DNA from: an uncultured Uliginosibacterium sp.
Lineage (GTDB): Bacteria > Pseudomonadota > Gammaproteobacteria > Burkholderiales > Rhodocyclaceae
DNA length: 53,681 nt
Direction: 5' to 3'
NCBI GenBank assembly: GCA_945957295.1
Contig: CAMFLH010000004.1
Span: 1 to 53,681 of the forward strand
Shown: piece after piece, positions 16,556-25,794 of the stretch
Numbering within the stretch: position 1 is the first letter of the stretch
Layout: each line of letters opens with the position of its first letter
Position numbers and translations under genes: made by a program
Notes under the pieces: model-generated
Databases searched by the model: none
What the model saw: only the letters and a program-made list of their open reading frames with translations
Told to the model about the DNA's origin: nothing

Positions 16556-17701
16556 TCAAAGCGAGCCGTAGGAATGCAGGCCCGACAGGAACATGTTAAC
16601 GCCGAGGAAGGCGAAACTGGTGACGAGCAAGCCGATGATGGCCCACCAGGCCAGCACGGCGCCACGCAAGCCCTTGGTGAGCCGCATGTGCAGCCAGGCG
16701 GCATAGTTAAGCCAGACAATGAGTGCCCAGGTCTCTTTGGGGTCCCACTGCCAATAAGTGCCCCAAGCCTCGGCCGCCCACAGCGCACCGAGGATTGTCG
16801 CGACGGTGAAGAAAGCGAAGCCGATGCCGATGGCGCGATACATCAGATCGTCCAGCAACTCGATGCTGGGCAGCCGGCTCGCCAGCACACCACGCGACGC
16901 GCACAGGTAGGCGACGCCGACCATCGATGCGAGCGCGAAGGCGCCGTAGCCGACGAAGTTTGCCGGCACATGGATCTTCATCCAGTACGACTGCAGCGCC
17001 GGAATCAGCGGCTGGATCTCATGGGCGTCACGACTGAAGCTGTACCAAAGCAGAAAGCCGACCGCCGCGGCGACCACCGGCAATACGAAGGCTCCGAGCC
17101 GGTTCGTCGCATAGTGGCGCGCGTAGTACAGGTAGAGCAGGGTGGTCAGGATGATGAACAACACGAACACTTCGTAGAGGTTCGACACCGGGATGTGGCC
17201 GACATCGGGGCCGATCAGGTAGCTCTCATACCAGCGGACCAGCAAGCCGGTGAGGCCTGCCCCTGCTGCGACCCAACTGAGTGCCGTGCCGACGCGCTCG
17301 GCAAATGGCGCGCGCGCCAGAAGCCCGAGCCAGAACGCGCCGGTTGAGAAGAACACCAGCGCACTCATCCATGCAATGGCGGTCTGGCTGCTAAAGAAGT
17401 ATTTGAGCCAGAAGACCTGCTCGGCGCGTGACAGATCATGTTGGTACAAGCCGATTCCGAGCAAGGCGGCGCAGGCGGTCGCGGCGAGCAGATTGTGCAG
17501 GCCGTGCCAATGCCAGCCCAGCAGCGCGAGGGCAGGAACCGTCAGCAGCAGGATCGCTTTCTCGTAAACATCCATGTAGCTGCCGTACTCGCGCAGGGCG
17601 AACGCGGCGCCGAGCGCCAGCGCCAGTGCGGCCAGCCAGTCACCGGGCGCGATCGGGCGCTGACGTGGCGGAGTCGATATGGATTGGGCAAGGTCTGTCA
17701 T
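16556..17701 (-). CDS. ccsB: Cytochrome c maturation System II protein CcsA/ResC (ccsB)
   Basis: The 381-residue protein has about eight transmembrane helices and the haem-handling WWD signature (WGTYWQWDPKETWALIVWLNY) near its C-terminus. Conserved His residues lie in the flanking helices (for example in KIHVPANFVGYG). With ResB it forms the System II haem exporter and cytochrome c synthetase, which attaches haem to CXXCH motifs outside the inner membrane. ATG 17701 overlaps the resB stop by ATGA, so the two are translated together. The upstream open frame to 17911 is inside resB and is not used. Confidence 0.95.
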   Translation of the reverse strand: MTDLAQSISTPPRQRPIAPGDWLAALALALGAAFALREYGSYMDVYEKAILLLTVPALALLGWHWHGLHNLLAATACAALLGIGLYQHDLSRAEQVFWLKYFFSSQTAIAWMSALVFFSTGAFWLGLLARAPFAERVGTALSWVAAGAGLTGLLVRWYESYLIGPDVGHIPVSNLYEVFVLFIILTTLLYLYYARHYATNRLGAFVLPVVAAAVGFLLWYSFSRDAHEIQPLIPALQSYWMKIHVPANFVGYGAFALASMVGVAYLCASRGVLASRLPSIELLDDLMYRAIGIGFAFFTVATILGALWAAEAWGTYWQWDPKETWALIVWLNYAAWLHMRLTKGLRGAVLAWWAIIGLLVTSFAFLGVNMFLSGLHSYGSL

Positions 17702-19725
17702 GGTGCGAGATCTCCGGCAGCCGGTTTGCCGCCTAACAAGGCGTCGCGATGACGCAAGAATTCCTGTTCTACATCCATCGATACGCGGTTGGCACTCATC
17801 GCAAGCAGCGCCGAGCCGTCGCGCCGCAATAGCAGGAACAGGCGGCGCTCGCGCACGTAAAGCATGGCGAACACCCCCAGCGTGAGCAAGAGTGAGCCGA
17901 GGAAGACCCATTTCTTGCCGGGAGAGCGGGTAGCTTGCAGCACGGTCGCCTGGACCTGCTCGTAGCTGTCGAGTTGCAGGATGACTGGCGCGTTGTAATG
18001 GAAGGCGTCGCCGACCGCCTTGAGCGCGTCACGAGCGTATTGCGCGCGCGAAGCATTGGCTTCAATCGCAGGCTGGCCGGCTTCTTCACGCACCATCAGC
18101 ACTGCTTCCCATACGATGCCTTCGAGTACCTGCAGGAAGATGCCCGCGGCGCGCTCCTGCTCGGCCTTCGGAATGCTCTTGTCGATGAAGGCGCCGAGTG
18201 ACTCGAAACCTTTGTCGGCAAACAATTGCAGTGTGCGCAGCGAGGTTTCTTCAAGGCGCAGCGCGGCGTTTTCCGCTCCGCCTGACGCACGCTTGGCAAA
18301 GCGCTTCGCCAGGGTCGGCTGCATCGACTTGTCGAGCAAGTGTTGGCGCACCGCATACCAGGTGTCGACGCGGCCGTCTTCGTCGGTCGGGATGCGCAGG
18401 TAGCGGAAGCCCTCGGCGGCGTCCTCGCGGATGCCTGCGAGCAGGAACCAGCGCCCATCCTGCTCCACGGGCAGCATGTAATTCATGAACTCGATAGCTT
18501 GCCCGGCGCTGTCACGCAGCTTGTAGGTGAAGCTCGGGCCAATGTTGCGCTGATTCTTGTGCGCCGCGTTGCGCGCGCCGCTGCCGAGTCGGTCGCTCAG
18601 GCCCGCGAGTCCGCTGCGCGTGTTGGGTGCTTCGCCCATCGTCTCCACGTTGATCGCGCGGAAGTCGTTGAACTCGACGCTGTAGGCGTAGCCCGGGCCT
18701 TTAAGATCGCCGCGCTCACCCACGACGCCGGTGATCTCGCCGGGCGCATCGTGACCGGTACCAAGGCTGCGCACACGCAGCTTGAGTCGGCTGCCTCCGT
18801 CGTCGAAGCTCGCCTGGTAGAGCGTGACGCCGTGTGTCTCGAAAGGCTTGTTCACATCGATCGTGCGGACTTCCGATTTGCCGCTGCGTTTGTCGGTCAC
18901 GATGATGTCGCTGGCGAAACGCTTTGGCTGACCGGTCTCGTAGTGTTCGATATGAAACTTCTGCAGCGATACCGTGAACGGCAGTTCCTGCAGCAGGATG
19001 CCGTCACCTTCGCGTAGCACAGCGACGCTAGCCGACTTGCCCTCGGGGATGAATACGTTGCCGCGGTAGCTCCAGTTGTCCTCCGCGAGCCGGCTGCGGG
19101 TCGGGATATCTGCGATCAGTTGATCGCCCTGGGTTGCTTGCTTGTCCCCCAGCCACATCTGCAGACGTAGCGGCAGGTTGCCGTCGAGCAAGCCGCCAAC
19201 ACAGACCACCACCAGGCCGCCGTGCGCGAAGAAGTAGCCGACTCGGCTCCAGCTGCCGCGTTTGGCGGCGATTAGCACGCCGTCGTCGCGCTCAGCGATG
19301 CGGGTCTGAAATCCGCTGTGCTTGAGATAGGCCTCCGCGTCAGCACGCGTTGGCGCAGCGGCTGCGGGGGCTTCGGCGTGGAGCTTGAATAGCCGTAGCG
19401 ACGTCTCTCGCGCGTGCTCCTTGAACGCGCGCATCTCGCGCAGCATCGGTTTGCTCTGGCGCAGGATGCATGCGCTGGTCGACAGCACCAGGAAACACAG
19501 GATCGCGAGAAACCAGCTCGCGTTGTACACCGCGTACAACCCGAGTTTCTCGAAGATCGGGAACCAGAAAGGGCCGAATTGATTCAGGTAGGCGTTGTAC
19601 GGCTCGTTCTGTTTGAGCACCGTGCCGATCACCGACGCGATCGCGAGGATCGTCAGCAGGCTGATCGCAAAGCGCATCGAACTGAACAGTTCGTAGAGCG
19701 CGCGGGCGTTGGAGGTTTTTTTCAT
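17698..19725 (-). CDS. resB: Cytochrome c maturation System II protein ResB
   Basis: The 675-residue protein has three N-terminal transmembrane helices (one in FAISLLTILAIASVIGTVLKQ, one in ASWFLAILCFLVLSTSACI, one in VGYFFAHGGLVVVCVGGLL). A large periplasmic domain follows, with a last helix (WVFLGSLLLTLGVFAMLYV) before a short cytoplasmic end. That is the ResB/Ccs1 topology; the Cys in the third block (TSACIL) fits the family. It works with CcsB. ATG 19725 (MKKTSNARALYELFSSMRFA) is chosen because the family begins there; an in-frame ATG at 19779 would add 18 residues. Cytochrome c4, a likely substrate, is the next gene upstream. Confidence 0.95.
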   Translation of the reverse strand: MKKTSNARALYELFSSMRFAISLLTILAIASVIGTVLKQNEPYNAYLNQFGPFWFPIFEKLGLYAVYNASWFLAILCFLVLSTSACILRQSKPMLREMRAFKEHARETSLRLFKLHAEAPAAAAPTRADAEAYLKHSGFQTRIAERDDGVLIAAKRGSWSRVGYFFAHGGLVVVCVGGLLDGNLPLRLQMWLGDKQATQGDQLIADIPTRSRLAEDNWSYRGNVFIPEGKSASVAVLREGDGILLQELPFTVSLQKFHIEHYETGQPKRFASDIIVTDKRSGKSEVRTIDVNKPFETHGVTLYQASFDDGGSRLKLRVRSLGTGHDAPGEITGVVGERGDLKGPGYAYSVEFNDFRAINVETMGEAPNTRSGLAGLSDRLGSGARNAAHKNQRNIGPSFTYKLRDSAGQAIEFMNYMLPVEQDGRWFLLAGIREDAAEGFRYLRIPTDEDGRVDTWYAVRQHLLDKSMQPTLAKRFAKRASGGAENAALRLEETSLRTLQLFADKGFESLGAFIDKSIPKAEQERAAGIFLQVLEGIVWEAVLMVREEAGQPAIEANASRAQYARDALKAVGDAFHYNAPVILQLDSYEQVQATVLQATRSPGKKWVFLGSLLLTLGVFAMLYVRERRLFLLLRRDGSALLAMSANRVSMDVEQEFLRHRDALLGGKPAAGDLAP

Positions 19726-19856
19726 CGCGTGCAGTCTGCGGCGCATGCCGCGCCCATCACCTTGAGCATCGGCAAGCAAGAAGGTTCCCGCGGGGGCGCT
19801 GGTGGGTCGATACCGCGGGCCGGCTCGGGCGGTGCGGGCCGGAAGCCAGAATAGAA

Positions 19857-19882
19857 AAAGGGGCGGATTGCTCCACCCCTTT
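19857..19882 (-). terminator. Intrinsic terminator after cytochrome c4
   Basis: On the minus strand the arms AAAGGGGTGGA and TCCGCCCCTTT pair over 11 bp (one T-G pair) around a GCAA loop, followed by TTCTATT. It lies 24 bases past the cytochrome c4 stop and separates it from resB, so the cytochrome gene is its own unit with resB-ccsB started by another promoter or by read-through. Confidence 0.82.
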
Positions 19883-19905
19883 CTTGACGATCCAGTACGG
19901 CTGGA

Positions 19906-20547
19906 TCAGCGCAGGCCGGCGATATAGTCCGAAACCGCCTTGATCTCGGCGTCGGTCAGTTTCAGCGCGATGGTCTGCATCATCTTGTTCGGATCGTTGG
20001 CGCGTTCGCCTGCGCGGAAGGCTTTCAGCTGCGCTTCGGTGTATTCGAAGTGCTGGCCGTGCAGCGCCGGGTATTGCGCCGGCAAACCTGCACCTGCCGG
20101 GCCGTGGCAACCGGCACAGGCCGGCACGCCCTTGGCGGCGATACCGCCGCGCCAGATCTTCTGGCCGGCTTCAACACTCTTGCGATCCTTGGCTTCGCCG
20201 AGGGTCAGTTTCTGGCCCGCGAAATACATCGCCAGGGCCTTCATGTCGGCATCTTCCAGCGGCGCGGCCATGCCCCCCATGACCGGATTCGCGCGTTCGG
20301 CGGGTTTGCCGTCCCACGACTTGAAGTTACGCAGCTGCTTGTACAGGTACTCCCAGTGCTGTCCGGCCAGCTTCGGGTTCTGCGGGATCGTGCTGTTGCC
20401 ATCGGCGCCGTGACAGGCTACGCAAACGGTTTCCACGGTCTGCTTCGCCTTGGCGAGGTCCGGTTTGGCGGCCGCGTCAGCGGCAAAGGCTTGCGTTGCG
20501 GCAAGCAGGCTCAGAATCAGTGCGTGCCCGAGAATCGGCTTCAACAT
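19906..20547 (-). CDS. Di-haem cytochrome c4
   Basis: The 213-residue periplasmic protein has a signal peptide (cleavage near AFAADA) and two similar haem domains with CVACH (42-46) and CAGCH (144-148). The ALAMYFAGQ and AVSDYIAGL ends repeat one another, and each domain carries a likely methionine ligand region (MGGMA; NKMMQT). Cytochrome c4 passes electrons from the bc1 complex to terminal oxidases. ATG 20547 is preceded on the minus strand by AGGGGA. It is divergent from engB. Confidence 0.92.
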   Translation of the reverse strand: MLKPILGHALILSLLAATQAFAADAAAKPDLAKAKQTVETVCVACHGADGNSTIPQNPKLAGQHWEYLYKQLRNFKSWDGKPAERANPVMGGMAAPLEDADMKALAMYFAGQKLTLGEAKDRKSVEAGQKIWRGGIAAKGVPACAGCHGPAGAGLPAQYPALHGQHFEYTEAQLKAFRAGERANDPNKMMQTIALKLTDAEIKAVSDYIAGLR

Positions 20548-20580
20548 GGTCCCCTCAAACCCGTGTCGGTCTTCAAACCT

Positions 20581-20593
20581 GATATTCTAATAC
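20581..20593. promoter_or_regulatory. AT-rich patch between cytochrome c4 and engB, possible -10 region
   Basis: GATATTCTAATAC is the only A/T-rich stretch in the 126-base divergent spacer. Read on the minus strand it contains TAGAAT, one base from the -10 consensus. No convincing -35 partner was found on either strand, so this is only a position to test. Confidence 0.25.
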
Positions 20594-20673
20594 AGCCCCA
20601 CGCTGCACCGCCATGTACCGCCTGCCGCACAATCTCGTGCCCGTCGGCGGCTTGGCCATTTCCGGCCCGATCC

Positions 20674-21324
20674 ATGTCAATTTTCCGCCACGCCCGTTTC
20701 GAGACATCCTTCGCCAAGCCGAATGCTTTGCCGGATTCGTCCGAGCCCGAAATCGCCTTCGTAGGGCGCTCCAACGCCGGAAAGTCCAGCGCGATCAACA
20801 CCTTGGTCGGACATAACCGGCTGGCTTTTGTGTCGAAAACGCCGGGCCGCACGCAGCTGATCAACTTTTTCCGCCTGCCGTCCGGCGTGGCGCTGGTCGA
20901 CTTGCCGGGCTTCGGTTACGCACAGGTGCCGGAGCCGATCCGCCGCCAGTGGCAAGATCTGCTGGAGAAGTACCTGACGCGGCGGCCCAATGTGATCGGC
21001 CTCATTCACATCATGGATTCGCGCCATCCGCTGACGCATCTGGATCGCCAGCTGCTGGACTGGTTCACGCCCTCTGGCCGCCCGGTGCATATCCTGCTGA
21101 CGAAAGCCGACAAGCTCACGCGTGGGCCGGCAGCGCAGACGCTGATGGATGTGCGGCGCGAACTGGCGCAATGGGGGCCGGCCGTGACCGCGCAGCTCTT
21201 CTCCAGTCTGAAGAAGACCGGCATGGAGGAGACCGAGCGCGTTGTGACCAACTGGCTCGAATCGCTGATTCCAGACCCGGACCAAGAAAAACCCCCGGCG
21301 GAAGGGGATTCGGGCCGGGGGTAG
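20674..21324 (+). CDS. engB: Ribosome-assembly GTPase EngB (YihA/YsxC)
   Basis: The 216-residue GTPase has the EngB sequence of motifs: G1 GRSNAGKSS, G2 in KTPGRTQLINFF, G3 DLPGFGYAQVPE and G4 TKADK, in the TrmE-Era-EngA-EngB family. It acts in large-subunit ribosome assembly and is often essential. ATG 20674 (MSIFRHARFETSFAKPNAL) is where the family begins; no clear ribosome binding site precedes it, and the open frame upstream is antisense to cytochrome c4. The gene ends inside a GC-rich hairpin (21292-21321). Confidence 0.95.
   Translation: MSIFRHARFETSFAKPNALPDSSEPEIAFVGRSNAGKSSAINTLVGHNRLAFVSKTPGRTQLINFFRLPSGVALVDLPGFGYAQVPEPIRRQWQDLLEKYLTRRPNVIGLIHIMDSRHPLTHLDRQLLDWFTPSGRPVHILLTKADKLTRGPAAQTLMDVRRELAQWGPAVTAQLFSSLKKTGMEETERVVTNWLESLIPDPDQEKPPAEGDSGRG
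21292..21321. repeat. GC-rich inverted repeat at the 3' end of engB
   Basis: CCCCCGG (21292-21298) and CCGGGGG (21315-21321) flank a 16-base loop and end directly before the engB stop codon. AAAAA precedes it, so a T-run would follow only on the minus strand, where no gene ends. It may still pause plus-strand transcription. The remaining spacer to hemB (21325-21456) shows no gene. Confidence 0.4.
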
Positions 21325-22482
<1,158 letters not shown>

Positions 22483-22511
22483 GGCCGTACCGAGCGAGAA
22501 ATGACGGACTG

Positions 22512-22997
22512 ATGCTTCATGTAAGGCCGATGACACCGGGCGATCTCGACCCGGTGTTTGATTTGCAATGCCGGGCGCACACCCCGGATTACCACGAATC
22601 CCGCACTGCGCTGGCAAGCCGCTTCGAGCGAGGCCGCAAGACCTGCTTCGTCGCCGAACAGGGCCACCATGCCGTGGCCTATCTGCTCGCCCACCCCTGG
22701 GGCGGGCCGCCGCCGGTGCTGCACCACCCGTTGTCGATACTGGCGCAGGCCGATCATTTGTTTCTGCACGATCTGGCGGTGCTGCCGGAAGCGCGTGGCG
22801 CGGGTGCGGCCGCTGCGCTGATTGCAGCCCTTGAGAAGCAGGGGCGCCGCGACGGCTTTGGCGAGATCCGGCTTGTTGCGTTGGTGAACGCGGTGAGCTT
22901 CTGGCAGCGGCTTGGTTGGAAGCCGCTACCGGGTGTCGTGCTGGACCGCAGCTACGGCGTGGGCGCGCGTGTGAAGGCGCGCGCCATTCCCGACTGA
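22512..22997 (+). CDS. GNAT-family N-acetyltransferase
   Basis: The 161-residue protein has the GNAT fold in order: VRPMTPGDLDPVFDLQ at the start, then FLHDLAVLPEARGAGAAAALI, the acetyl-CoA-binding Q/RxxGxG/A turn (here ARGAGA), then LVALVNAVSFWQRLGWKP at the C-terminus. The substrate cannot be told. It follows hemB by 29 bases on the same strand and probably shares its transcript. It abuts, tail to tail with no spacer, the minus-strand membrane-protein gene. Confidence 0.85.
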   Translation: MLHVRPMTPGDLDPVFDLQCRAHTPDYHESRTALASRFERGRKTCFVAEQGHHAVAYLLAHPWGGPPPVLHHPLSILAQADHLFLHDLAVLPEARGAGAAAALIAALEKQGRRDGFGEIRLVALVNAVSFWQRLGWKPLPGVVLDRSYGVGARVKARAIPD

Positions 22998-23942
22998 TCA
23001 GGTTTTCTTGTCGCCGGCCGGCGTGCCCGACGAGCGCAGATTGCTGACTTTCAGCAGCAGATCGAACCAGAAGGGCGCACCGAAACTCACGCTCAGCGCC
23101 GTCAGCAGGAAGCCCAGCAGCTTCAGCGCGCGTTCCAGCCAGCTGGTCTGGCGGAATTGTTTGAGGCACAGCCGGGCGGAATCCTCCACGCCGCGATCGG
23201 GCTCGGCGAGGCAACTGTAGCCAACCGGCAGGCCGCGCTCGCGGCCTGCATCGAGCAGCGCGTTGAGTTCGATCTCGCGCTCGCTGGCGATGCGCGAGGC
23301 TTGCGAACTGGCGAGCATCCGCAGTGCCGGGTCATGTGCGAGGCTGCGCGCGACCTGCAGGGTGTCGACGTTCAGGCCGATCGATACGACAAGGCCGACC
23401 ACGAACAGCAGGCGCTGCACGTTGCGCTTGTACCAACCACCCGTGCGGTCCATCTGGCTGTCGAACCAGTCGCTGAGTGCCTTGCGCAGATCATCGAGCG
23501 ATTTGCCGTTACGCATCGCAAGCCGAGACAGCGGCACCCCGACCGCGATGCCGCATTCGCCGAGAAATGCAGCCGAGCGGGCAAATTCGGCCACTACCGG
23601 GTCCATGTTGTCGGGCATCGGCTTCTCGGCGAAACCGCTGATCCCCATCGCGTTGGCGCGAGTCGGGATTAGATCCAGCACCGCTGCAACGAAACGCTCG
23701 GTCGCAAGGTAGGACGGCGCGCTGCGGCTGCGATGGCGCACCGTATGCGACACCGCCGGATGCTGCAGCAGGCGACGGTAGAGGGTTTCTTCGCCGAGCA
23801 GGTGGAACAGGCTGTCGCGCAGGAAGCGCCCGCGCAGCCCGCTGCGTGCCGCGAGCATCTCGACCACCGACGAGCAGAACACCGATAGCGCGGCGAACAG
23901 GATCGCCAGCCCCAGCACCACGTCGAGCATCGTGAGCATCAT
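22998..23942 (-). CDS. Conserved membrane protein coupled to the DUF2235 hydrolase
   Basis: Not a family with a known function. The 314-residue protein has an N-terminal helix (DVVLGLAILFAALSVFCSSVVEML), a soluble part of about 140 residues, a second helix (LLFVVGLVVSIGLNV), a second loop holding two Cys, and a last helix (LGFLLTALSVSFGAPFWFDLL) followed by KVSNLRSSGTPAG. The GAPFWFDLL/LRSSG ending looks conserved and recognisable. The start overlaps the DUF2235 stop by ATGA, implying fixed stoichiometry with that protein. It could anchor, transport for, or inhibit the partner. Confidence 0.7.
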   Translation of the reverse strand: MMLTMLDVVLGLAILFAALSVFCSSVVEMLAARSGLRGRFLRDSLFHLLGEETLYRRLLQHPAVSHTVRHRSRSAPSYLATERFVAAVLDLIPTRANAMGISGFAEKPMPDNMDPVVAEFARSAAFLGECGIAVGVPLSRLAMRNGKSLDDLRKALSDWFDSQMDRTGGWYKRNVQRLLFVVGLVVSIGLNVDTLQVARSLAHDPALRMLASSQASRIASEREIELNALLDAGRERGLPVGYSCLAEPDRGVEDSARLCLKQFRQTSWLERALKLLGFLLTALSVSFGAPFWFDLLLKVSNLRSSGTPAGDKKT

Positions 23943-25048
23943 GCGCGCACCTCCGGCCCGGCAAAACTGCGGTCGGCATCACTCGCCGAGTGCAGTTGTT
24001 CGCGCCCTGCATGGGCGAGGTTCAGCGGCCGGTAATCCGGGTCGTTGCTCCATTTGTCCCACGCGGCGCTGTGGATCGCTTCGTTGAGCCCCTCGACGCA
24101 GATGCGGCGCAGATGACGGCGCGAGAACAGCCGGTAGAGGCCACCGATGAAGTCCCGCCACGCGTCAATCGTCGGTGCAAGGTATTCGCTGCCGTCCAGG
24201 CGCAGGCGGCGCGGCGCGAAGTGGCCGCCACCGGGCTCTTCCAGATGCTGGCGGAAACGCACGACGGGGGCGGCCTGAGCGGCCATCCATAGCAAACTGA
24301 TCTCGCACAGCGCGTCGTCCGGGTAGCCGCCGCCGACTTGCGCATGGCAGCCCGGGAACCAGACCTGCAGCACGTCGGCGCCGTCGCGTGCAGAGGTCCA
24401 TAGCACCGGCGCATAGTCGGCCCGATGTTCGTCGATCGCCAGGGCGTGGCGTGCAATGCGCACGTGGTCCGGCAATTGCGTATTGCCAAAGCGCAGCCGG
24501 GTGCGGCCGATCGGTGGCCAGCTCAGATTCAGCGTGGGCACGCCCAGCGCACCGACGGTATCCCAGACGCCGAGGAAATCCACCGGAACGGTCTCGCAAC
24601 GCCAGTTGCCGGGCAGCACCGGCGCGCTGCGCGTTTCGCGTGCGGTCGTAACTGCGTCGAGCGCTGCATCAAAGGCCGCTGCATCCCCGCCCCGCAGTAA
24701 ACCCGGCGTGCCGAGCAGGGCGGCAAGTACCCTTGCGGTGTAGGCGCCGCGCGAGAAGCCGACGATCGCGATGCGGTCGCCGTCGCGGTAACGCGTTGCG
24801 AGCCAGCGGTAGGCCTGCATCACGTTGTCGAGCAGGCCGCTGCCGAAGGCGCCGCCGAAGATACGTTCGTGCAGGCGTCGCCGCCGCTTGCCGGATTCTG
24901 GGATGCCGACGCCCTCGTCGTAGTAGGTCAGCTGTTGCTCGTCGCGCATCAGCTGTTCGAAGAAGCGTACGACGTTGGTACGCGAACCGACGTCGTTCCA
25001 GGTGCCGTCGAGGCAGACGACGAGCGTGCGGGCTTCGGATTCGGGCAT
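23939..25048 (-). CDS. DUF2235 alpha/beta-hydrolase (Tle1-like phospholipase family)
   Basis: The 369-residue protein begins VVCLDGTWNDVGSRTNVVRF, the DUF2235 signature, and has the nucleophile elbow GFSRGAYTARVLA (GxSxG with Ser). Later motifs include FLGVWDTVGALGVP and FPGCHAQVGGGYPDDAL, which supplies a plausible catalytic His. DUF2235 includes the T6SS phospholipase effectors Tle1 and also many housekeeping-looking proteins without signal peptides. This one has no signal or toxin-delivery domain and is coupled by ATGA to a downstream membrane protein. Whether it acts on phospholipids is not shown by the sequence. Confidence 0.85.
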   Translation of the reverse strand: MPESEARTLVVCLDGTWNDVGSRTNVVRFFEQLMRDEQQLTYYDEGVGIPESGKRRRRLHERIFGGAFGSGLLDNVMQAYRWLATRYRDGDRIAIVGFSRGAYTARVLAALLGTPGLLRGGDAAAFDAALDAVTTARETRSAPVLPGNWRCETVPVDFLGVWDTVGALGVPTLNLSWPPIGRTRLRFGNTQLPDHVRIARHALAIDEHRADYAPVLWTSARDGADVLQVWFPGCHAQVGGGYPDDALCEISLLWMAAQAAPVVRFRQHLEEPGGGHFAPRRLRLDGSEYLAPTIDAWRDFIGGLYRLFSRRHLRRICVEGLNEAIHSAAWDKWSNDPDYRPLNLAHAGREQLHSASDADRSFAGPEVRA

Positions 25049-25131
25049 GAGGTCAGATCACAATGGGCGCCAAATCTCTTGATGGCATGCCCGCTGTGGA
25101 TTTGCAAGCATTACGCGGGTCGCCGCGGTGC

Positions 25132-25794
25132 TTATCGCACGAGGTGCACGGCGCGACGCAGATCGAGGATGTTGCGCAGCTTCACATCGACGCAGGCCGG
25201 GTGCACGCTGCCGCGGTTGATCCATACCGTGCCCATGCCCAGCGCCTTGGCTGCGCGCAGGTTGGGTAGCGTGTCTTCCACCAGCACGCAGCGGTGCGCG
25301 GGCAGGCGCAATGCGTGCAGCACGCGGCGGAAGGCGCGGGTCTGTGGCTTCGGCTGCAGGCCGAGTTGCTCAATGCCGAATACGGCTTCGAAGCTGCGCT
25401 CCAGGCCGATGCCGCGCAGTACCGCATGCGCATAGGCCGCCGGCGCGTTGGAGAACAGTACTTTGCGGCCCGGCAGTTGCCGTAGGCGCCCGGCGAGTGC
25501 GCGGTTGAACACGAGCATGCGGCCCAACTGCGGGAACTGATGCGTCTCGTGCAGAAAGTGCGCCGGGTCGGTACCGTGGTTGCGCATCAGGCCGAGCAGG
25601 GTGGCGCCGTAGCGATGCCAGTAGTCGATGCGCAGGGCGTCGGCCGCTGCTTCGTCGAGCTGCAGATGGCGCATCAGGTAATCCGTCATCGACCGGTTGA
25701 TGTGCGGAAAGATGTGTGGGCTGGCGTCGTGCAGCGTGTTGTCGAGATCGAACAGCCACACGCGGGCGGCCTGTGTGTGGTGCTTGCTCGCCAT
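25132..25794 (-). CDS. HAD-family pyrimidine 5'-nucleotidase
   Basis: The 220-residue protein has the HAD motifs: VWLFDLDNTLHDASPH (nucleophile Asp and second Asp), LFSNAP (motif II), KPQTRAF (motif III Lys) and VLVEDTLPNLRAAKALG (motif IV). The spacing and HINRSMTDYL segment are those of pyrimidine 5'-nucleotidases that dephosphorylate UMP/CMP-type substrates; that exact substrate is inferred from the family. ATG 25794 overlaps the bioC stop (TGATG), so the two genes form an operon. Confidence 0.88.
   Translation of the reverse strand: MASKHHTQAARVWLFDLDNTLHDASPHIFPHINRSMTDYLMRHLQLDEAAADALRIDYWHRYGATLLGLMRNHGTDPAHFLHETHQFPQLGRMLVFNRALAGRLRQLPGRKVLFSNAPAAYAHAVLRGIGLERSFEAVFGIEQLGLQPKPQTRAFRRVLHALRLPAHRCVLVEDTLPNLRAAKALGMGTVWINRGSVHPACVDVKLRNILDLRRAVHLVR

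Noticed and set aside
21292-21321. Treating the CCCCCGG/CCGGGGG hairpin as a terminator of engB
   Set aside because: No T-run follows on the plus strand and it lies before the stop codon, so it is listed only as a repeat.
23939-25048. Calling the DUF2235 protein a T6SS effector because T6SS genes are in the window
   Set aside because: It is about 8 kb from the T6SS island on the other strand, with cytochrome, engB and hemB genes between, and it has no MIX, PAAR or signal domain.
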